The notes: generated from the letters alone by a model not told the origin. 64,000 nt of DNA from CALFBG01 sp045110315 (GCA_045110315.1 JBGCFY010000046.1:1-64000), one strand, 5' to 3'; shown: positions 45,206 through 55,301, counted from the stretch's first letter. Numbers and translations: made by a program.

Positions 45206-46502
45206 ATAAGCTCTCTCCATAAAAAATGTCCACGTCAGAAGTACAATGTAAGAATTGAAATTCTGAGTGGACTTGCCCTATAGAAAATAACAACAAAACA
45301 GAAAAAACTTAAATATCTTTATCTCTTCTTAGAAAAGAGCGTATTTTTTATGCCTTAATAATGTTGGATTTCTCCTTTACACAAAATTTTTTGTAGTAAA
45401 TAAAAACTAAATCTATGCTTCTTTTACTTGTTTGTGCCATGCATAATTAGCAATTAATCTTCAATTTCTCAGACAAGAATCTTTCTAAAGTTAATCTTCA
45501 AAATCATATTGCTCTACAAAAAACATACAAATTGAGGCTTGAGATATATTATTTTTACAATTTTCAAGACTTAAAGCTTTGGCAAAACCACCTATAAATC
45601 AGTTGGTTAGTCTTTATTTTTTGTTTTTATACAAGTTTTACTTAAATTCATAGAAGGAAAGCTGATGAAGTGTTTTCTTGAGATTATAATCATAAATCGA
45701 AAAGTGAACCCTTTAAGAAACAATCTACCTGTTGAAAACAATTCCTATAAATTATAAATGGCAAGTAGATCATTCTTAAATTAGCTCCTGCTTAACAAGC
45801 AACCCAACAATAACACACAAAGACTTCGTTTTCACCCAAAAAATAAGTTATTGATATAACTTAAAAATAAGGCTTTCGCTAGATTTTTTTTAGATGTGTT
45901 TCTACATTTAAAATCAGCCTTTTATATTTCCATAAATTAGGAGCGTCGCAAAGTAGTTCGTAATCATCATTTCTCTTGAAGAAATAAACTGCTTGTAGAG
46001 TAGTTTTCTGAGGTGCATAAGGAATATTTGCATTTCAATTCAAATTATGGCTATTTGTTAGATAGACGGGTAAATCGCGGTGGAATTTAAAGGGAACAAC
46101 TCTCTCAAAGCGAGACATAAGGACAAATTGGCAACTACTTATTGCTTACTCATTAAAAGGCGTCCACGGCTAAACGAAAGTCTTAGCATCACAAGTAAAG
46201 GCATACTTACTCAATCTCATCAGATTGTTAAAATTCCTTCGAGTACAACACCTGTTCGCAAGGAATCAATTTTCAATTTATTGATGTGATTAACATACGA
46301 AACAAACGAAATAATGGAAGATTTAAGCTTAATGCAATACACTAACCACAACTGTATTTATCATAAAAATTTATTTTTTTTCTGATAGATAGATTCATTT
46401 TTCTAACGGTATCCATAACATCGACCTTGACTGTTTTGAATCAAACTCAAAGATCGATTAGGGAATATCCAAAATCTATCATCCGAAAACAAATACAACC
46501 TC
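45206..46502. other. 1.3-kb interval without a convincing gene
   Basis: The stretch is AT-rich with dense stops. It holds an imperfect hairpin at 45228-45272 (GTCCACGTCAGAA with TTCTGAGTGGAC). A 69-codon frame at 46080-46289 begins with GTG, has a basic, unordered peptide, no ribosome site and no family resemblance. I see no tRNA, complete MITE copy or promoter of the usual form. It may be a decayed gene region or contain an untranslated RNA. Confidence 0.6.
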
Positions 46503-48011
46503 ATGAAAATACCTACGGACAATATCTTCAAATTAATTCACTCCATGTCTGCTGCCGAAAAGCGGTATTTCAAAAGACATTATGCTTCTGAGAAAAGTTT
46601 GAATACAGAATTATTTGATTTTATTAACAATCTTAAAGCTTACGATGAAGATGCTGTTAAGCAACACTTCGTAAAATCAAAAGTAGCGAAAAACCTTAAA
46701 GTTTATAAAGTACAACTGACCGATTTAATTCTCAAGAGTCTCACTTCTTACCACAACAAAAAAAGTATTCGGAGTAAAATTCGAATGGGTTTAGAAGAGA
46801 TGGAAATTTTAATGGACAAGCAACTTTACGGACTCGCACAAAAGAAATTAAAAAAGACCAAGGAACTGTGCGAACGATACGAAGAATTTAGTTTAATCAT
46901 TCCTATTTTGCTCGCAGAGACCTTTCTTAGTTTTTTCTACAGTACCAACGAAGACCCTGCCTCGCATCCACTGACGGGAGAGTTCGAAAAATACATTGCT
47001 ATTCTATCCAATACGTTCCGGTTACGCAAGATCAATTTTTCGTTAACGTATAAAATGAATAATGAACTAACGCATGATACTAACCTACTCGAAATTTCAG
47101 ATTTCAAACAGGAGTTAAATGATATTTTAGTTCAAAGTCAAGAAAAGTCTTTTTCCTTCAATGAGCTCTACTATCTTAATAGTTCTTTGGCTAAAATGCA
47201 CAGCATTAGTGATGGTGATATTGAAAAAGAATATGCTTATAAATTGAAAACGATTGAACTCTTTGATCAATTTCCGCAAGTTTCAGATAGTCACGCCCGC
47301 TTGCGCTTTGCAGCGCTACATAGTTATTTAGAATGTTGCTTACGCTACAAAAAATTTGAAGAACTAGAAGAAGGTATCAAAAAAATAAAAGATCTCTCTG
47401 GGAATAATCCACTACTCGATCGTAACTTATTATTCGTTTACTACTTGGAAACAAAGTACTATTCGACCCTAGGGAAATTTGAAAATCTAATTGATCAACA
47501 AGAAGAAATTGTGCTCAAGCACATCAAGAAGTATTATCAAGAAGACGAACAATTAACTGCACTAATTTTCATCTACTACGTGTCTACTTATCTAGCACTC
47601 AATAAAGCGCAAAAGGTACAATTCTACTTACGTCGGTTACACGTTATTTCTAAAAACTTTGACTCAAGTTATTGGCAGTTTTTTGATATTCTAGAATTGA
47701 TCAGCCACTACGAAACCAAAGATTACGTATTGATTCAACACGCGATTTCTTCCATCAAACGGAAAATTAAAAAGTCTAAAAAGATCTCTCCATTTTTTAA
47801 AATCATGCTGGATTTTTTCCAAGACTTAATCAAACCAAACCAAGAAAATAAAGCAGCACTTGCCCAAAAAATTAAGACGGCCACGGAGCAATATTTTGGA
47901 GATGGTGTTTGTAATATGCTTAACGCTTCTCTCTTGACGGACTGGCTCGATGCCATCATTGCCAATCATTCTTACGCAGAAGAAATAAAGCACAAGCAAA
48001 ACCTACTTTAA
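46503..48011 (+). CDS. Alpha-helical repeat protein (MSAAEKRYFK type), unknown
   Basis: A 502-aa cytoplasmic protein, almost wholly helical. The N-terminus FKLIHSMSAAEKRYFKRHYA is a recurring motif of a paralogous group in Saprospiria and relatives: a small basic helix-turn region followed by a solenoid of degenerate TPR-like helix pairs. No catalytic motif. Its role is unknown. It stands alone between two gene-poor intervals. The stop codon overlaps a TTTAAAACAACTTC motif like the ends of the MITE elements. Confidence 0.7.
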   Translation: MKIPTDNIFKLIHSMSAAEKRYFKRHYASEKSLNTELFDFINNLKAYDEDAVKQHFVKSKVAKNLKVYKVQLTDLILKSLTSYHNKKSIRSKIRMGLEEMEILMDKQLYGLAQKKLKKTKELCERYEEFSLIIPILLAETFLSFFYSTNEDPASHPLTGEFEKYIAILSNTFRLRKINFSLTYKMNNELTHDTNLLEISDFKQELNDILVQSQEKSFSFNELYYLNSSLAKMHSISDGDIEKEYAYKLKTIELFDQFPQVSDSHARLRFAALHSYLECCLRYKKFEELEEGIKKIKDLSGNNPLLDRNLLFVYYLETKYYSTLGKFENLIDQQEEIVLKHIKKYYQEDEQLTALIFIYYVSTYLALNKAQKVQFYLRRLHVISKNFDSSYWQFFDILELISHYETKDYVLIQHAISSIKRKIKKSKKISPFFKIMLDFFQDLIKPNQENKAALAQKIKTATEQYFGDGVCNMLNASLLTDWLDAIIANHSYAEEIKHKQNLL

Positions 48012-48279
48012 AACAACTTCTAAGTTTCAAGCTAAGAGCGTCCTACATTTTCAACAAAAAAACTACGAATACCAAATATTATTTGTTATCTTGGTAAAAA
48101 CTCGAACAAAAATAGAGGTGTAAACACTTAATTTGTAATTAAGCTTTAAAATCTATATTTGGGGAAAAAGCAAAATCAGAGCTATTGATTGACGTTTTCC
48201 TACGAAGGATAGAATACAAACGTTCTAATGAACGCTTATTTTGTTTCGGATGAATACTAAACCACGCCAATTAAATACC

Positions 48280-48375
48280 ATGAGAAAAATTAAAGAGACT
48301 AAATCTAAACACACAATTTCACTTCTACCAACGAGCATTAAAGAGGATATTAAAATAGAAGTCATCGCTTGCTGA
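48280..48375 (+). CDS. Possible 31-codon peptide gene
   Basis: An ATG-initiated frame encodes a 31-aa peptide, MRKIKETKSKHTISLLPTSI followed by KEDIKIEVIAC. The basic head, acidic/hydrophobic tail and terminal Cys loosely recall RiPP leader-core peptides, but no modification enzyme lies near and the ribosome site is weak. It may be chance. The remainder of 48012-48507 holds no gene. Confidence 0.2.
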   Translation: MRKIKETKSKHTISLLPTSIKEDIKIEVIAC

Positions 48376-48434
48376 ATTCAATCTTAACCGTTGCTTTTAC
48401 ATAAATGTAACCACGCGCTAACTATATCTTTAAG

Positions 48435-48471
48435 ACAAAAAATATAGCCTGCTAGGAGCAAGCTATATTTT
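48435..48471 (-). terminator. Terminator of the homogentisate dioxygenase gene
   Basis: AAAATATAGC/GCTATATTTT stem with an inner loop, followed on the minus strand by T6. Confidence 0.75.
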
Positions 48472-48507
48472 CATATCTACAATATTTTTAAACAAAGTAT
48501 TTTTGGC

Positions 48508-49668
48508 TTAATCTTCACTCAGCCAACTTTTATAATAATCTTCTTGCTCAATTTCCGCAGCTACTTTTGTCATCAATAATGGCTTGAAAGTATCAACCAT
48601 CACCGCTAATTCATGTGTCTCCTTCGCACCAATACTCTTCTCCACAGTATCTGGATGAGGACCATGTGGAATCCCTCCCGGATGCAACGTAATCATTCCT
48701 TTTTCCACGTGTTTTCGACTCATAAAATCACCGTCTACATAATATAATACTTCGTCACTATCAATATTACTATGATTATAAGGTGCGGGTATTGCTAAAG
48801 GATGATAGTCAAATAACCGAGGCACAAAAGAACAAATTACAAAACCTCGTGCCGCAAAAGTTTGGTGAACCGGTGGTGGCTGATGTACTCTCCCCGTAAT
48901 CGGTTCAAAATCGTGAATGGAAAAAGCATACGGATAAACAAATCCATCCCATCCCACCACATCAAAAGGATGACTCAAATAGTGATAAGGATAAATATTA
49001 TCTTGCTTCTTAATTAGTAAAGAGAAATTGCCTTCCTCATCGTGACTTTCAAGAACGCCAGGTTTACGAATGTCACGTTCACAAAAAGGAGCGTGTTCCA
49101 TCAACTGACCAAATTTATTCCGATAACGATTAGGCGTAATAATCGGGCTACTCGATTCCACAATGAACAACCGATTACTTTCTGTCTCAAAAGTCATTTG
49201 GTAAATCGTTCCGCGTGGTACAACCAAATAATCTCCGTAACCAAAATCTAAATTCCCATACATCGTTTTCAAAACTCCTTTCCCCTGGTGTACAAAAATA
49301 ACTTCGTCCGCATCAGCATTTTTAAAAAAGTAATCGGTCATACTTTTGCGCGGTGCCGCCAAAATAATTTTACAATCATTATTCACTAAAACCGGTTGCC
49401 GGCTTTTCAAATAATCATCCTCGGGCTTTACTTTAAAACCTAGTAAATTTCGATGCTTCAATTGTTTATCATGAATCGTTTCCGGCGCGATGGAATAAGG
49501 TTCTCCTACTTGTGTAATTTGCGTCGGAGGATGAGCGTGATAAAGCAAAGAGTACAAGTCACTAAACCCTTCCGTTGAGAACAACTGCTCATGGTACAAA
49601 CTACCATCCTCCTTTCGGAATTGCGTATGGCGTTTTGGTGGAATTTTCCCCAAAGAATAATAATGCAT
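48508..49668 (-). CDS. hmgA: Homogentisate 1,2-dioxygenase (short cupin form)
   Basis: A 386-aa iron dioxygenase of the homogentisate 1,2-dioxygenase family, which opens the ring of homogentisate in phenylalanine/tyrosine breakdown. Cupin features include DADEVIFVHQGKGVLKTMYG in the N-terminal half, VHQTFAARGFVICSFVPR, HSNIDSDEVLYY and GIPHGPHPD in the C-terminal half, supplying the His/Glu iron ligands. It is shorter than the proteobacterial enzyme of about 430 aa. The H...E ligand spacing differs slightly from the classical HRNxxSE motif, so a related aryl substrate is conceivable. A MarR gene lies 68 bases upstream on the same strand. Confidence 0.82.
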   Translation of the reverse strand: MHYYSLGKIPPKRHTQFRKEDGSLYHEQLFSTEGFSDLYSLLYHAHPPTQITQVGEPYSIAPETIHDKQLKHRNLLGFKVKPEDDYLKSRQPVLVNNDCKIILAAPRKSMTDYFFKNADADEVIFVHQGKGVLKTMYGNLDFGYGDYLVVPRGTIYQMTFETESNRLFIVESSSPIITPNRYRNKFGQLMEHAPFCERDIRKPGVLESHDEEGNFSLLIKKQDNIYPYHYLSHPFDVVGWDGFVYPYAFSIHDFEPITGRVHQPPPVHQTFAARGFVICSFVPRLFDYHPLAIPAPYNHSNIDSDEVLYYVDGDFMSRKHVEKGMITLHPGGIPHGPHPDTVEKSIGAKETHELAVMVDTFKPLLMTKVAAEIEQEDYYKSWLSED

Positions 49669-49736
49669 AAGTCAATTTTTTATCTTGAAATACAACAAGC
49701 CATTGTAAGGCAAGCTTAGCTCAGGCTGTACTAAAT

Positions 49737-50195
49737 TTAGTCCGTCTTAATATTATTAAAAATAGTATTCATAATCTCCGTCAAACGTTTCAAATCTTCT
49801 TCGGCTAAGCCTTTCCAACACTGTGCTCTAAATTTTCTTAACACCGGAAGCACCGCTTTAATTTTAGCTTTCCCCTCAGCCGACAAACAAATTTTAAATT
49901 TCCGGCGATCTATCGGATCCTTCTCTCGTCTAAGTAATTTTTTATGGCAAAGTAAATCTATAATTCGTGTCAACGTCGGCGCATCTTTGTAGCAACGTTG
50001 CCCTAGCTCAAACTGACTTAGACCATCCTCTTTATCCAATGCTTGCAAAATCACCCATTGATCAACCGTAATGCCCAAATCGTGCTGCTTTAGCATTTGC
50101 TGATAAAACTGTTTCATGCGCTTAGCCGTCCGGTCTACAATAAACCCCGAAGTCGCTAAACTCAAATCCTTTGCTTTTTTTGTTTTAACACCCAT
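49737..50195 (-). CDS. MarR-family transcriptional regulator
   Basis: A 152-aa winged-helix dimer. Landmarks: TVDQWVILQALDKEDGLSQF, then RCYKDAPTLTRIIDLLCHKKLL (recognition helix) and the wing with Asp-Arg-Arg (DPIDRRKFKICLSAEGK). MarR proteins usually repress an adjacent aromatic-catabolism or efflux gene and are released by a phenolic ligand. The hmgA gene follows on the same strand, so control of tyrosine breakdown is the simplest guess. No operator was identified. Confidence 0.9.
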   Translation of the reverse strand: MGVKTKKAKDLSLATSGFIVDRTAKRMKQFYQQMLKQHDLGITVDQWVILQALDKEDGLSQFELGQRCYKDAPTLTRIIDLLCHKKLLRREKDPIDRRKFKICLSAEGKAKIKAVLPVLRKFRAQCWKGLAEEDLKRLTEIMNTIFNNIKTD

Positions 50196-50295
50196 TAATA
50201 GTTGTTATACTAATTATTCGTAAGATAAGGATTTATTTAAAAAATAACAAGTTCATTTAAAAGCTAGTATGCTAGAAAGTTGATTTGAACAATTA

Positions 50296-51747
50296 CTATT
50301 CTAAAAGTCGCTTAACCTTATCTGCTTGCAAGGCTACCACTTTTTGTCCGGTAAGTACAAGGAGTTCTTGCTCTCTTTTAGTAATCGTATATTTGGTACC
50401 AACATTCATTACGAGAGCATAGAGAATTTGTAAATCTAGTGGCGTCAAACTTTCCATGTCTTTTTTCATCAGATCAATTAGTCGCTGACTTTCTTCTTTG
50501 ATCAAAATTACCTTAGGAGCTTGCGCTTCGTTGTTCTCCAATAATACATTGAAAGCAAATACAACAGCCTCAAAGCCAAATAAATTCTTCAAATTCCGAA
50601 TTTCTGATAGCGCAGTCATTCTGCGAGCATCAAGACCGGAAGAGGCCAAACGACGATATACTTTAATAGAAGAAATTGATTTATTCTTTTTAGAAAAAGT
50701 AGGAAGCATTCCGCCATTATCGGCATCAATAACGAAGAGGACTTTTCGTTTTGCACGATTATCCTTTTTCAACACATCCAATGCTGTATAGTAACCGAAA
50801 TTATCGGTCATCGCCCCATCAATCACGTGCAAATGCCCTCGTTTCTCATTAAAATTACTAGAAAGGGTCGTATTAGAAATTAACACGGGAAAACTTCCAC
50901 TCGCCTTGATACCTACGGATAAAGGTACTTGGTAAGGATTGTAATCTTCTCCTTTAATTCTCTTCATTCGATGCTTATAACCCGTTATTTTATAACTTTT
51001 TAAAATATCGGGTGAAAATGGAAAAATGACCATTTTATCAAAAACGGAACCATTTGCAAACATCATTGGGTACTTGACCTTTTGCTTTGTACTGTCCTTA
51101 TGTACAAATAGATCTCCGAGGACGATACTCTTCAACGCAGTTACGTGGTGTTTTCCTTCTTTGCTATGTTTTTTCTCTTCTTTTAAGCGCTTAGCCCGTA
51201 AGCGATATCCCAGAACGTGATCGTCCACCGCTCGCTCCAACGCATCACCATCATCCGCATGAGAAAACCAGAGTTTGGGATTAAAGTTTGCACGCAGCAA
51301 TCGTTTAGTATACGAATGACTCAAACAATCTTCAATACATTCCTCAAAATAAGATTGTAATGCAAAACGCTTACTTTCTCCCCTAAGGTCGTGTTCATAA
51401 AGTGCTCCAATGTAAGCGCCCCCCGCAAAACCACCTCCCGAAACGGTGGAAATATAATCGACTTCCCGCAAGGCGTTTGTCGACGCCAATTGCAGTTTTT
51501 CTAGACCCAACATTACCCCCATCGCAAAGTTAGCCGACCGAGAGCCACCTCCAGAGATAGACATCGCAACGCCAAGTTCTGGGTCTTGCCCCGCACGCAA
51601 TTGCACCGATTTATATTCTTCCAATTGAACCGTCGGCACCGCAACGCCATCGTATAAAAACTGAGAGCGATCGACAACTAACTTATTACTCGAACAAGCG
51701 GTCAGTAAAAAAGATAGGATAATAAAAAAACTAGCGGTCTGTTTCAT
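50296..51747 (-). CDS. Patatin-like phospholipase lipoprotein
   Basis: A 483-aa predicted lipoprotein, lipobox LTAC with Cys18. The patatin domain has the oxyanion motif GGGSRSANFAMG (66-77), the nucleophile in STVSGGGF (Ser103) and the dyad Asp in DGAMTDNFG (about 310). The nucleophile elbow reads TVSGGG rather than the strict GxSxG, as in many bacterial RssA-type members. It probably acts on phospholipids in the envelope. Single gene; the C-terminal 130 residues beyond the patatin fold are unassigned. Confidence 0.87.
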   Translation of the reverse strand: MKQTASFFIILSFLLTACSSNKLVVDRSQFLYDGVAVPTVQLEEYKSVQLRAGQDPELGVAMSISGGGSRSANFAMGVMLGLEKLQLASTNALREVDYISTVSGGGFAGGAYIGALYEHDLRGESKRFALQSYFEECIEDCLSHSYTKRLLRANFNPKLWFSHADDGDALERAVDDHVLGYRLRAKRLKEEKKHSKEGKHHVTALKSIVLGDLFVHKDSTKQKVKYPMMFANGSVFDKMVIFPFSPDILKSYKITGYKHRMKRIKGEDYNPYQVPLSVGIKASGSFPVLISNTTLSSNFNEKRGHLHVIDGAMTDNFGYYTALDVLKKDNRAKRKVLFVIDADNGGMLPTFSKKNKSISSIKVYRRLASSGLDARRMTALSEIRNLKNLFGFEAVVFAFNVLLENNEAQAPKVILIKEESQRLIDLMKKDMESLTPLDLQILYALVMNVGTKYTITKREQELLVLTGQKVVALQADKVKRLLE

Positions 51748-52189
51748 CTTTACTTTTAAATTTCAATTGAGGTTAAGCCACGGTAACATAAGTTAGCGCT
51801 TGAGTATAAAACTAAACTAGTAATTTTTCTTCTAGCATAGAATATTTTATGGATAAAAATAACGAAAAACAGCGATTCCAGAAAATTCTTAGCACATGAT
51901 GACCTAGGTTCATTGAAATTTTGAATCCTGACTTTGTAGCAATCAAGAAACACCCGCCTGATTAACCATAACGATCAAGATGAGGGCGTGATGCGAAAAA
52001 GAATAGTTGAAAAGTAAATAAGTTTAGCTTACAATATACGAAGTTCAGCGTATTGAATGAAGTTATTTTAGTACTTCATAAATGCTACGACTAATGAATT
52101 AACGGAAGGGAATAAAGAAATGAATTACAGTTTTTTTTAGCAAAATGCCTTCCGCAAAAGCTAGCGTGAAGATGACTACCACTTTTTTA
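51748..52189. other. Gene-free interval
   Basis: About 440 AT-rich bases with no convincing frame. It contains GAAGTTATTTTAGTACTTC (52059-52077), a relative of the GAAGTTGTTTTAAA motif, and nothing else I can name. Confidence 0.5.
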
Positions 52190-52237
52190 AAACTGCCGTT
52201 TGTTAGCTTGAGAACAAAACAAACGGCAGCTTTTTTT
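52190..52237 (-). terminator. Terminator of the secreted Lys-rich protein gene
   Basis: 12-bp stem CTGCCGTTTGTT with its complement (52193-52204/52218-52229), 13-base loop; T7 on plus and T4 on minus. Confidence 0.8.
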
Positions 52238-52241
52238 AATT

Positions 52242-53255
52242 TCAGGAAGACGACTGCTCAGATCGGTGTGCCATCCGTTGAATGGCATCAATGATATTGT
52301 CTAACGCCCGAGGATAATCTACGTACTTAATATTATGTTGATCTCTTCCCCAGATGCTAATGGTCACCACTTTTTTCTTATTGCCATACGCTACGGCCAA
52401 GCGTAGGGGAATTGGTGTCGGTTTATTATGTTTTCGCTTTTGGCAAACGCTGTTCGAACAATCGTATAACCGCTCAAACTCAAAAAACTTTTGGGTAATG
52501 ATAAATTCCGCAAATTGCTCCAGCTCTTCTCTTGGAATATCTTTCCTGGTTACTTGTAAACCACTATTTACACTTTTGAATTCTTTGATCAGCCGACCGT
52601 CACTCTTAATGTGAATATAGTCTCGCAAGACCGGATCTACGCCACCATAATAACCACCACCAATAAGTTCAATGCTGATATAAACAAGTTTTGACTTTTT
52701 CTTTTTCTTCTTCTTTTTACGCTTTTTCTTACGTTTTTTACCAAATGCCCACCAACGTTTTTTATTGGGATTTACAGCCTCTACGTTGATATCTGGTAAT
52801 TCATTTGCCGGCTTAACGAAAGGAGCATCTTTTGATTCTACTCTTACAAAATGGTACTGATAAGTTCCTTTGCTATTCCGTTGCGTAAACTCTAAGACCA
52901 GCGTTTTTTTATTCGTTACCGCAATTTCAAATTTCTTGATGTGCTTAAAACTGTAGAAAAGTTCACTGCCGTTCAGACTCCAAGTCCCTTTACTGAGCTT
53001 GCCATTTAAGTATTGCTGATAAGTATAATCGTAACGAAAATGCAAAAAGTATTCGTAAAAGTCCTCTGCTTGGTGAATAATCGTATTCGATTCTACGTGA
53101 ATAGCATAGGTATATCGCCACTTAGTTTCAATAATTTTGCGTTCATCCACTACGGGATAATTAGTCCCCCAACCCAAAGAGTCTTGCTGCGCCAATAATT
53201 GACCGCCAGCAATGACCAGTAGCACCAAACTTAAAATTAAATGATATTTTTTCAT
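52242..53255 (-). CDS. Secreted protein with polylysine linker, unknown
   Basis: A 337-aa protein with a signal peptide ending QLLAQ. The N-terminal half (about 20-150) is a beta-rich domain (YEYFLHFRYDYTYQQYLNGK). A tract of about 25 residues dominated by Lys and Arg (after KKRWWAFGKK) links to a second domain (KLVYISIELIGGGYYGGVDP onward) that resembles DUF6438-type beta domains. Function unknown. The ATG at 53255 is chosen because it begins a good signal peptide; the frame extends further upstream. Confidence 0.7.
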   Translation of the reverse strand: MKKYHLILSLVLLVIAGGQLLAQQDSLGWGTNYPVVDERKIIETKWRYTYAIHVESNTIIHQAEDFYEYFLHFRYDYTYQQYLNGKLSKGTWSLNGSELFYSFKHIKKFEIAVTNKKTLVLEFTQRNSKGTYQYHFVRVESKDAPFVKPANELPDINVEAVNPNKKRWWAFGKKRKKKRKKKKKKKKSKLVYISIELIGGGYYGGVDPVLRDYIHIKSDGRLIKEFKSVNSGLQVTRKDIPREELEQFAEFIITQKFFEFERLYDCSNSVCQKRKHNKPTPIPLRLAVAYGNKKKVVTISIWGRDQHNIKYVDYPRALDNIIDAIQRMAHRSEQSSS

Positions 53256-53328
53256 TCTAATGCATTGAAATCTACGTACATCGTAAAAAGAAGTCCTCAA
53301 AATAAAGGATTGCTTATACTACAGTGTA

Positions 53329-53541
53329 CTAAGTGGGGTTCGAAGTTTTTTCGTTTTCCCTGGATAAGCCCACTACTGCCCATGAATTCGTAAAACTTCG
53401 AACCACTGCTAACTTACCAAAGAAGAATAATTTCCTAAACATCCCAAAAAATTGTTTGGGTAGTTTAACGTAAGTTTTACCGCTCATCTTATGTAAAAAG
53501 AAATAATTTATGCCATCGTCTACTGCTTGGTCATTAAGCAT
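53329..53541 (-). CDS. Doubtful 70-codon gene
   Basis: The frame encodes a 70-aa peptide (MLNDQAVDDGINYFFLHKMS onward), moderately basic, with no known motif. It lies between the Lys-rich secreted protein and the FadL-like gene, both on the minus strand. Its C-terminal third coincides with a 13-bp inverted repeat (53337-53349 and 53392-53404), which suggests non-coding structure. It could be a gene remnant. Confidence 0.25.
   Translation of the reverse strand: MLNDQAVDDGINYFFLHKMSGKTYVKLPKQFFGMFRKLFFFGKLAVVRSFTNSWAVVGLSRENEKTSNPT
53337..53404. repeat. 13-bp inverted repeat GGTTCGAAGTTTT / AAAACTTCGAACC
   Basis: The arms are perfect and 42 bases apart. No T-run follows, and it is too far from any stop to be an ordinary terminator. 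It may be the ends of a small element or a protein-binding pair. Confidence 0.6.
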
Positions 53542-53566
53542 TTACAGTTGATTGACCTATAGTTGC

Positions 53567-55021
53567 TTAGAAACGGTAGCCAAAAGTTAGCATAAACCGA
53601 CCGTTACTTAAGTCATTACTTACTCGTTGTTCCGCAGCTGTATCTGCTAAGCGGTAAGGAATATAAGCTTCTTCGGATTGTGTCCCTCGATAAGCAAAAT
53701 CAATGTAATACTGTCTTTCTCTCAAACCTAAGCCTAAACTATAACTAGTATTTATAATATCATCATCTGCATAAGGTGTGCCATTTATCCCAAATCCAGC
53801 TCGAAATCTAAAAATTTCGTACGCATACTCTCCTCCTAGGCGAATATTTAAAGTAGATTTAAAATCATCTTCAATCTCTCCATTCACTTCTCGCTCATAT
53901 TCTCGGTCATTATCGAAGTTAATACTCGCAGAGCGATAGTCTACCCATTCTACCTCAGCCGTCAAAAATCCGTATTTTTTGATGATTACACCGAGGCTAC
54001 CAATCGCTCTCCAAGGTGTCCGAATGCTATATTCAGAGATACCTTCAATAGAACGTGCCGTACGTGGACCGTCGTTAGCCCCAAAAGTATAATCGTACGT
54101 TAGTGTATTATTGTACTTATCCGTTAAACTCACTGCCGTTGGAGTGTGAATGGCAGCTCCTAGCCGAAACATTTGGTTAATTCGATAAATCAATCCTAGT
54201 TTTAAATTCACACCGACGCCGTTTGTTCTAATTGACTCCGTAAATCGTAAACTATTGAAAATAGCATTTCCATTTTCGACATCTTCTTCCGTGTATTCTT
54301 TTTCTACCGAATAAGAGAAGAAAGGAACCCCAATAGTGGCACCAATCATAATTTTATTATCATAGTTTCCCGCTAAGGAAAAAACCAATTCGTTAATTGA
54401 TCCTTTTGCGATGACATTCTGAGTTCTTTTTAAAGGTAAATCTGGTGTTTCTGCAATATCATCAATATACTCTCCTGAAACATTAGGAATGAAGATCGCC
54501 TCAATCGAATCTGCTAAACCAGCCTCAAATTCATCTAATCCAAAAGTATTGGCAAGTTCCACAAATCGAGTTGTGATTGATCCTTTAGATTTGCCTTCGA
54601 AATAAAAATTATTATTGAAATTAGCCCGACGATTCAAACCAATCCCGATATTAGACGTTTGCCACTTAAGATTTTTGGGCTTTGCGGTCAGGATGATTCC
54701 AATATTATTAAGGTTGAAATTAGTTTTATTTTCTTCGATTGCCTCATTTCCTGCACCTTCTAAAGTAGAAACCGTGGTCGCGTTAAATAATGTAGGCGTC
54801 AATACAAACTCTGATCTACGATAAACCGCTAGTCCCGCAGGATTCGTGCTAAGCGTAGCAAAGTCTCCTCCTAAAGCACCAATTGCACCACCTACACCTA
54901 CGGTACGAGCAGTACCACCAACATCAAGGTAAGAAAAACGTAAAACGTCCGCCGCCGTTTGTGCCTGCAAAATGTTTAGGCAAAAAAAGGCGAATAATAA
55001 TCCATATATACTTTTCATCAT
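53567..55021 (-). CDS. OmpP1/FadL-family outer-membrane transporter
   Basis: A 484-aa outer-membrane protein. Signal peptide ends NILQAQ, then DVLRFSYLDVGGTARTVGVGGA and ALGGDFATLSTNPAGLAVYR, the FadL/TodX-type N-terminal hatch region. Alternating beta strands run to the terminal aromatic GRFMLTFGYRF. Members import long-chain fatty acids or hydrophobic compounds across the outer membrane; the ligand is unknown. Acyl-CoA dehydrogenase and thioesterase genes occur elsewhere in the window but not linked. Confidence 0.85.
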   Translation of the reverse strand: MMKSIYGLLFAFFCLNILQAQTAADVLRFSYLDVGGTARTVGVGGAIGALGGDFATLSTNPAGLAVYRRSEFVLTPTLFNATTVSTLEGAGNEAIEENKTNFNLNNIGIILTAKPKNLKWQTSNIGIGLNRRANFNNNFYFEGKSKGSITTRFVELANTFGLDEFEAGLADSIEAIFIPNVSGEYIDDIAETPDLPLKRTQNVIAKGSINELVFSLAGNYDNKIMIGATIGVPFFSYSVEKEYTEEDVENGNAIFNSLRFTESIRTNGVGVNLKLGLIYRINQMFRLGAAIHTPTAVSLTDKYNNTLTYDYTFGANDGPRTARSIEGISEYSIRTPWRAIGSLGVIIKKYGFLTAEVEWVDYRSASINFDNDREYEREVNGEIEDDFKSTLNIRLGGEYAYEIFRFRAGFGINGTPYADDDIINTSYSLGLGLRERQYYIDFAYRGTQSEEAYIPYRLADTAAEQRVSNDLSNGRFMLTFGYRF

Positions 55022-55301
55022 TTTATTTTTGTGTTAGGAAGAAGTCCTGAAAATAATATTTTCATTCAACCTCAGTTATATTTTATCATTGAGCACAGCA
55101 CAGCGTGCTATCCCTCAATTTTGCATTGCTATAAGTTGATTTTACTGAGCAAAGCTTGCCCTTACGAGTAAGGTGCGAAATTAAGGCACAAAGCTCGAGT
55201 TATAAAATATTCCTAATAAATTTAGTGAAATGTTTGATTTGTAGTAATACACACGAAGCAATAATTTGTTGAGTCAACTTCGGTACTTTACTTTAGTAGG
55301 T

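Noticed and set aside
46080..46289. A 69-codon frame in the 1.3-kb gap
   Set aside because: GTG start, no ribosome site, no recognisable family, and peptide composition like chance translation.
51756..51953. A 65-codon minus-strand frame upstream of the patatin gene
   Set aside because: Composition and lack of ribosome site suggest noise in AT-rich DNA.
53337..53349. A TTCGA T-loop motif suggesting a tRNA
   Set aside because: No cloverleaf can be drawn around it; it is one arm of a 13-bp inverted repeat.
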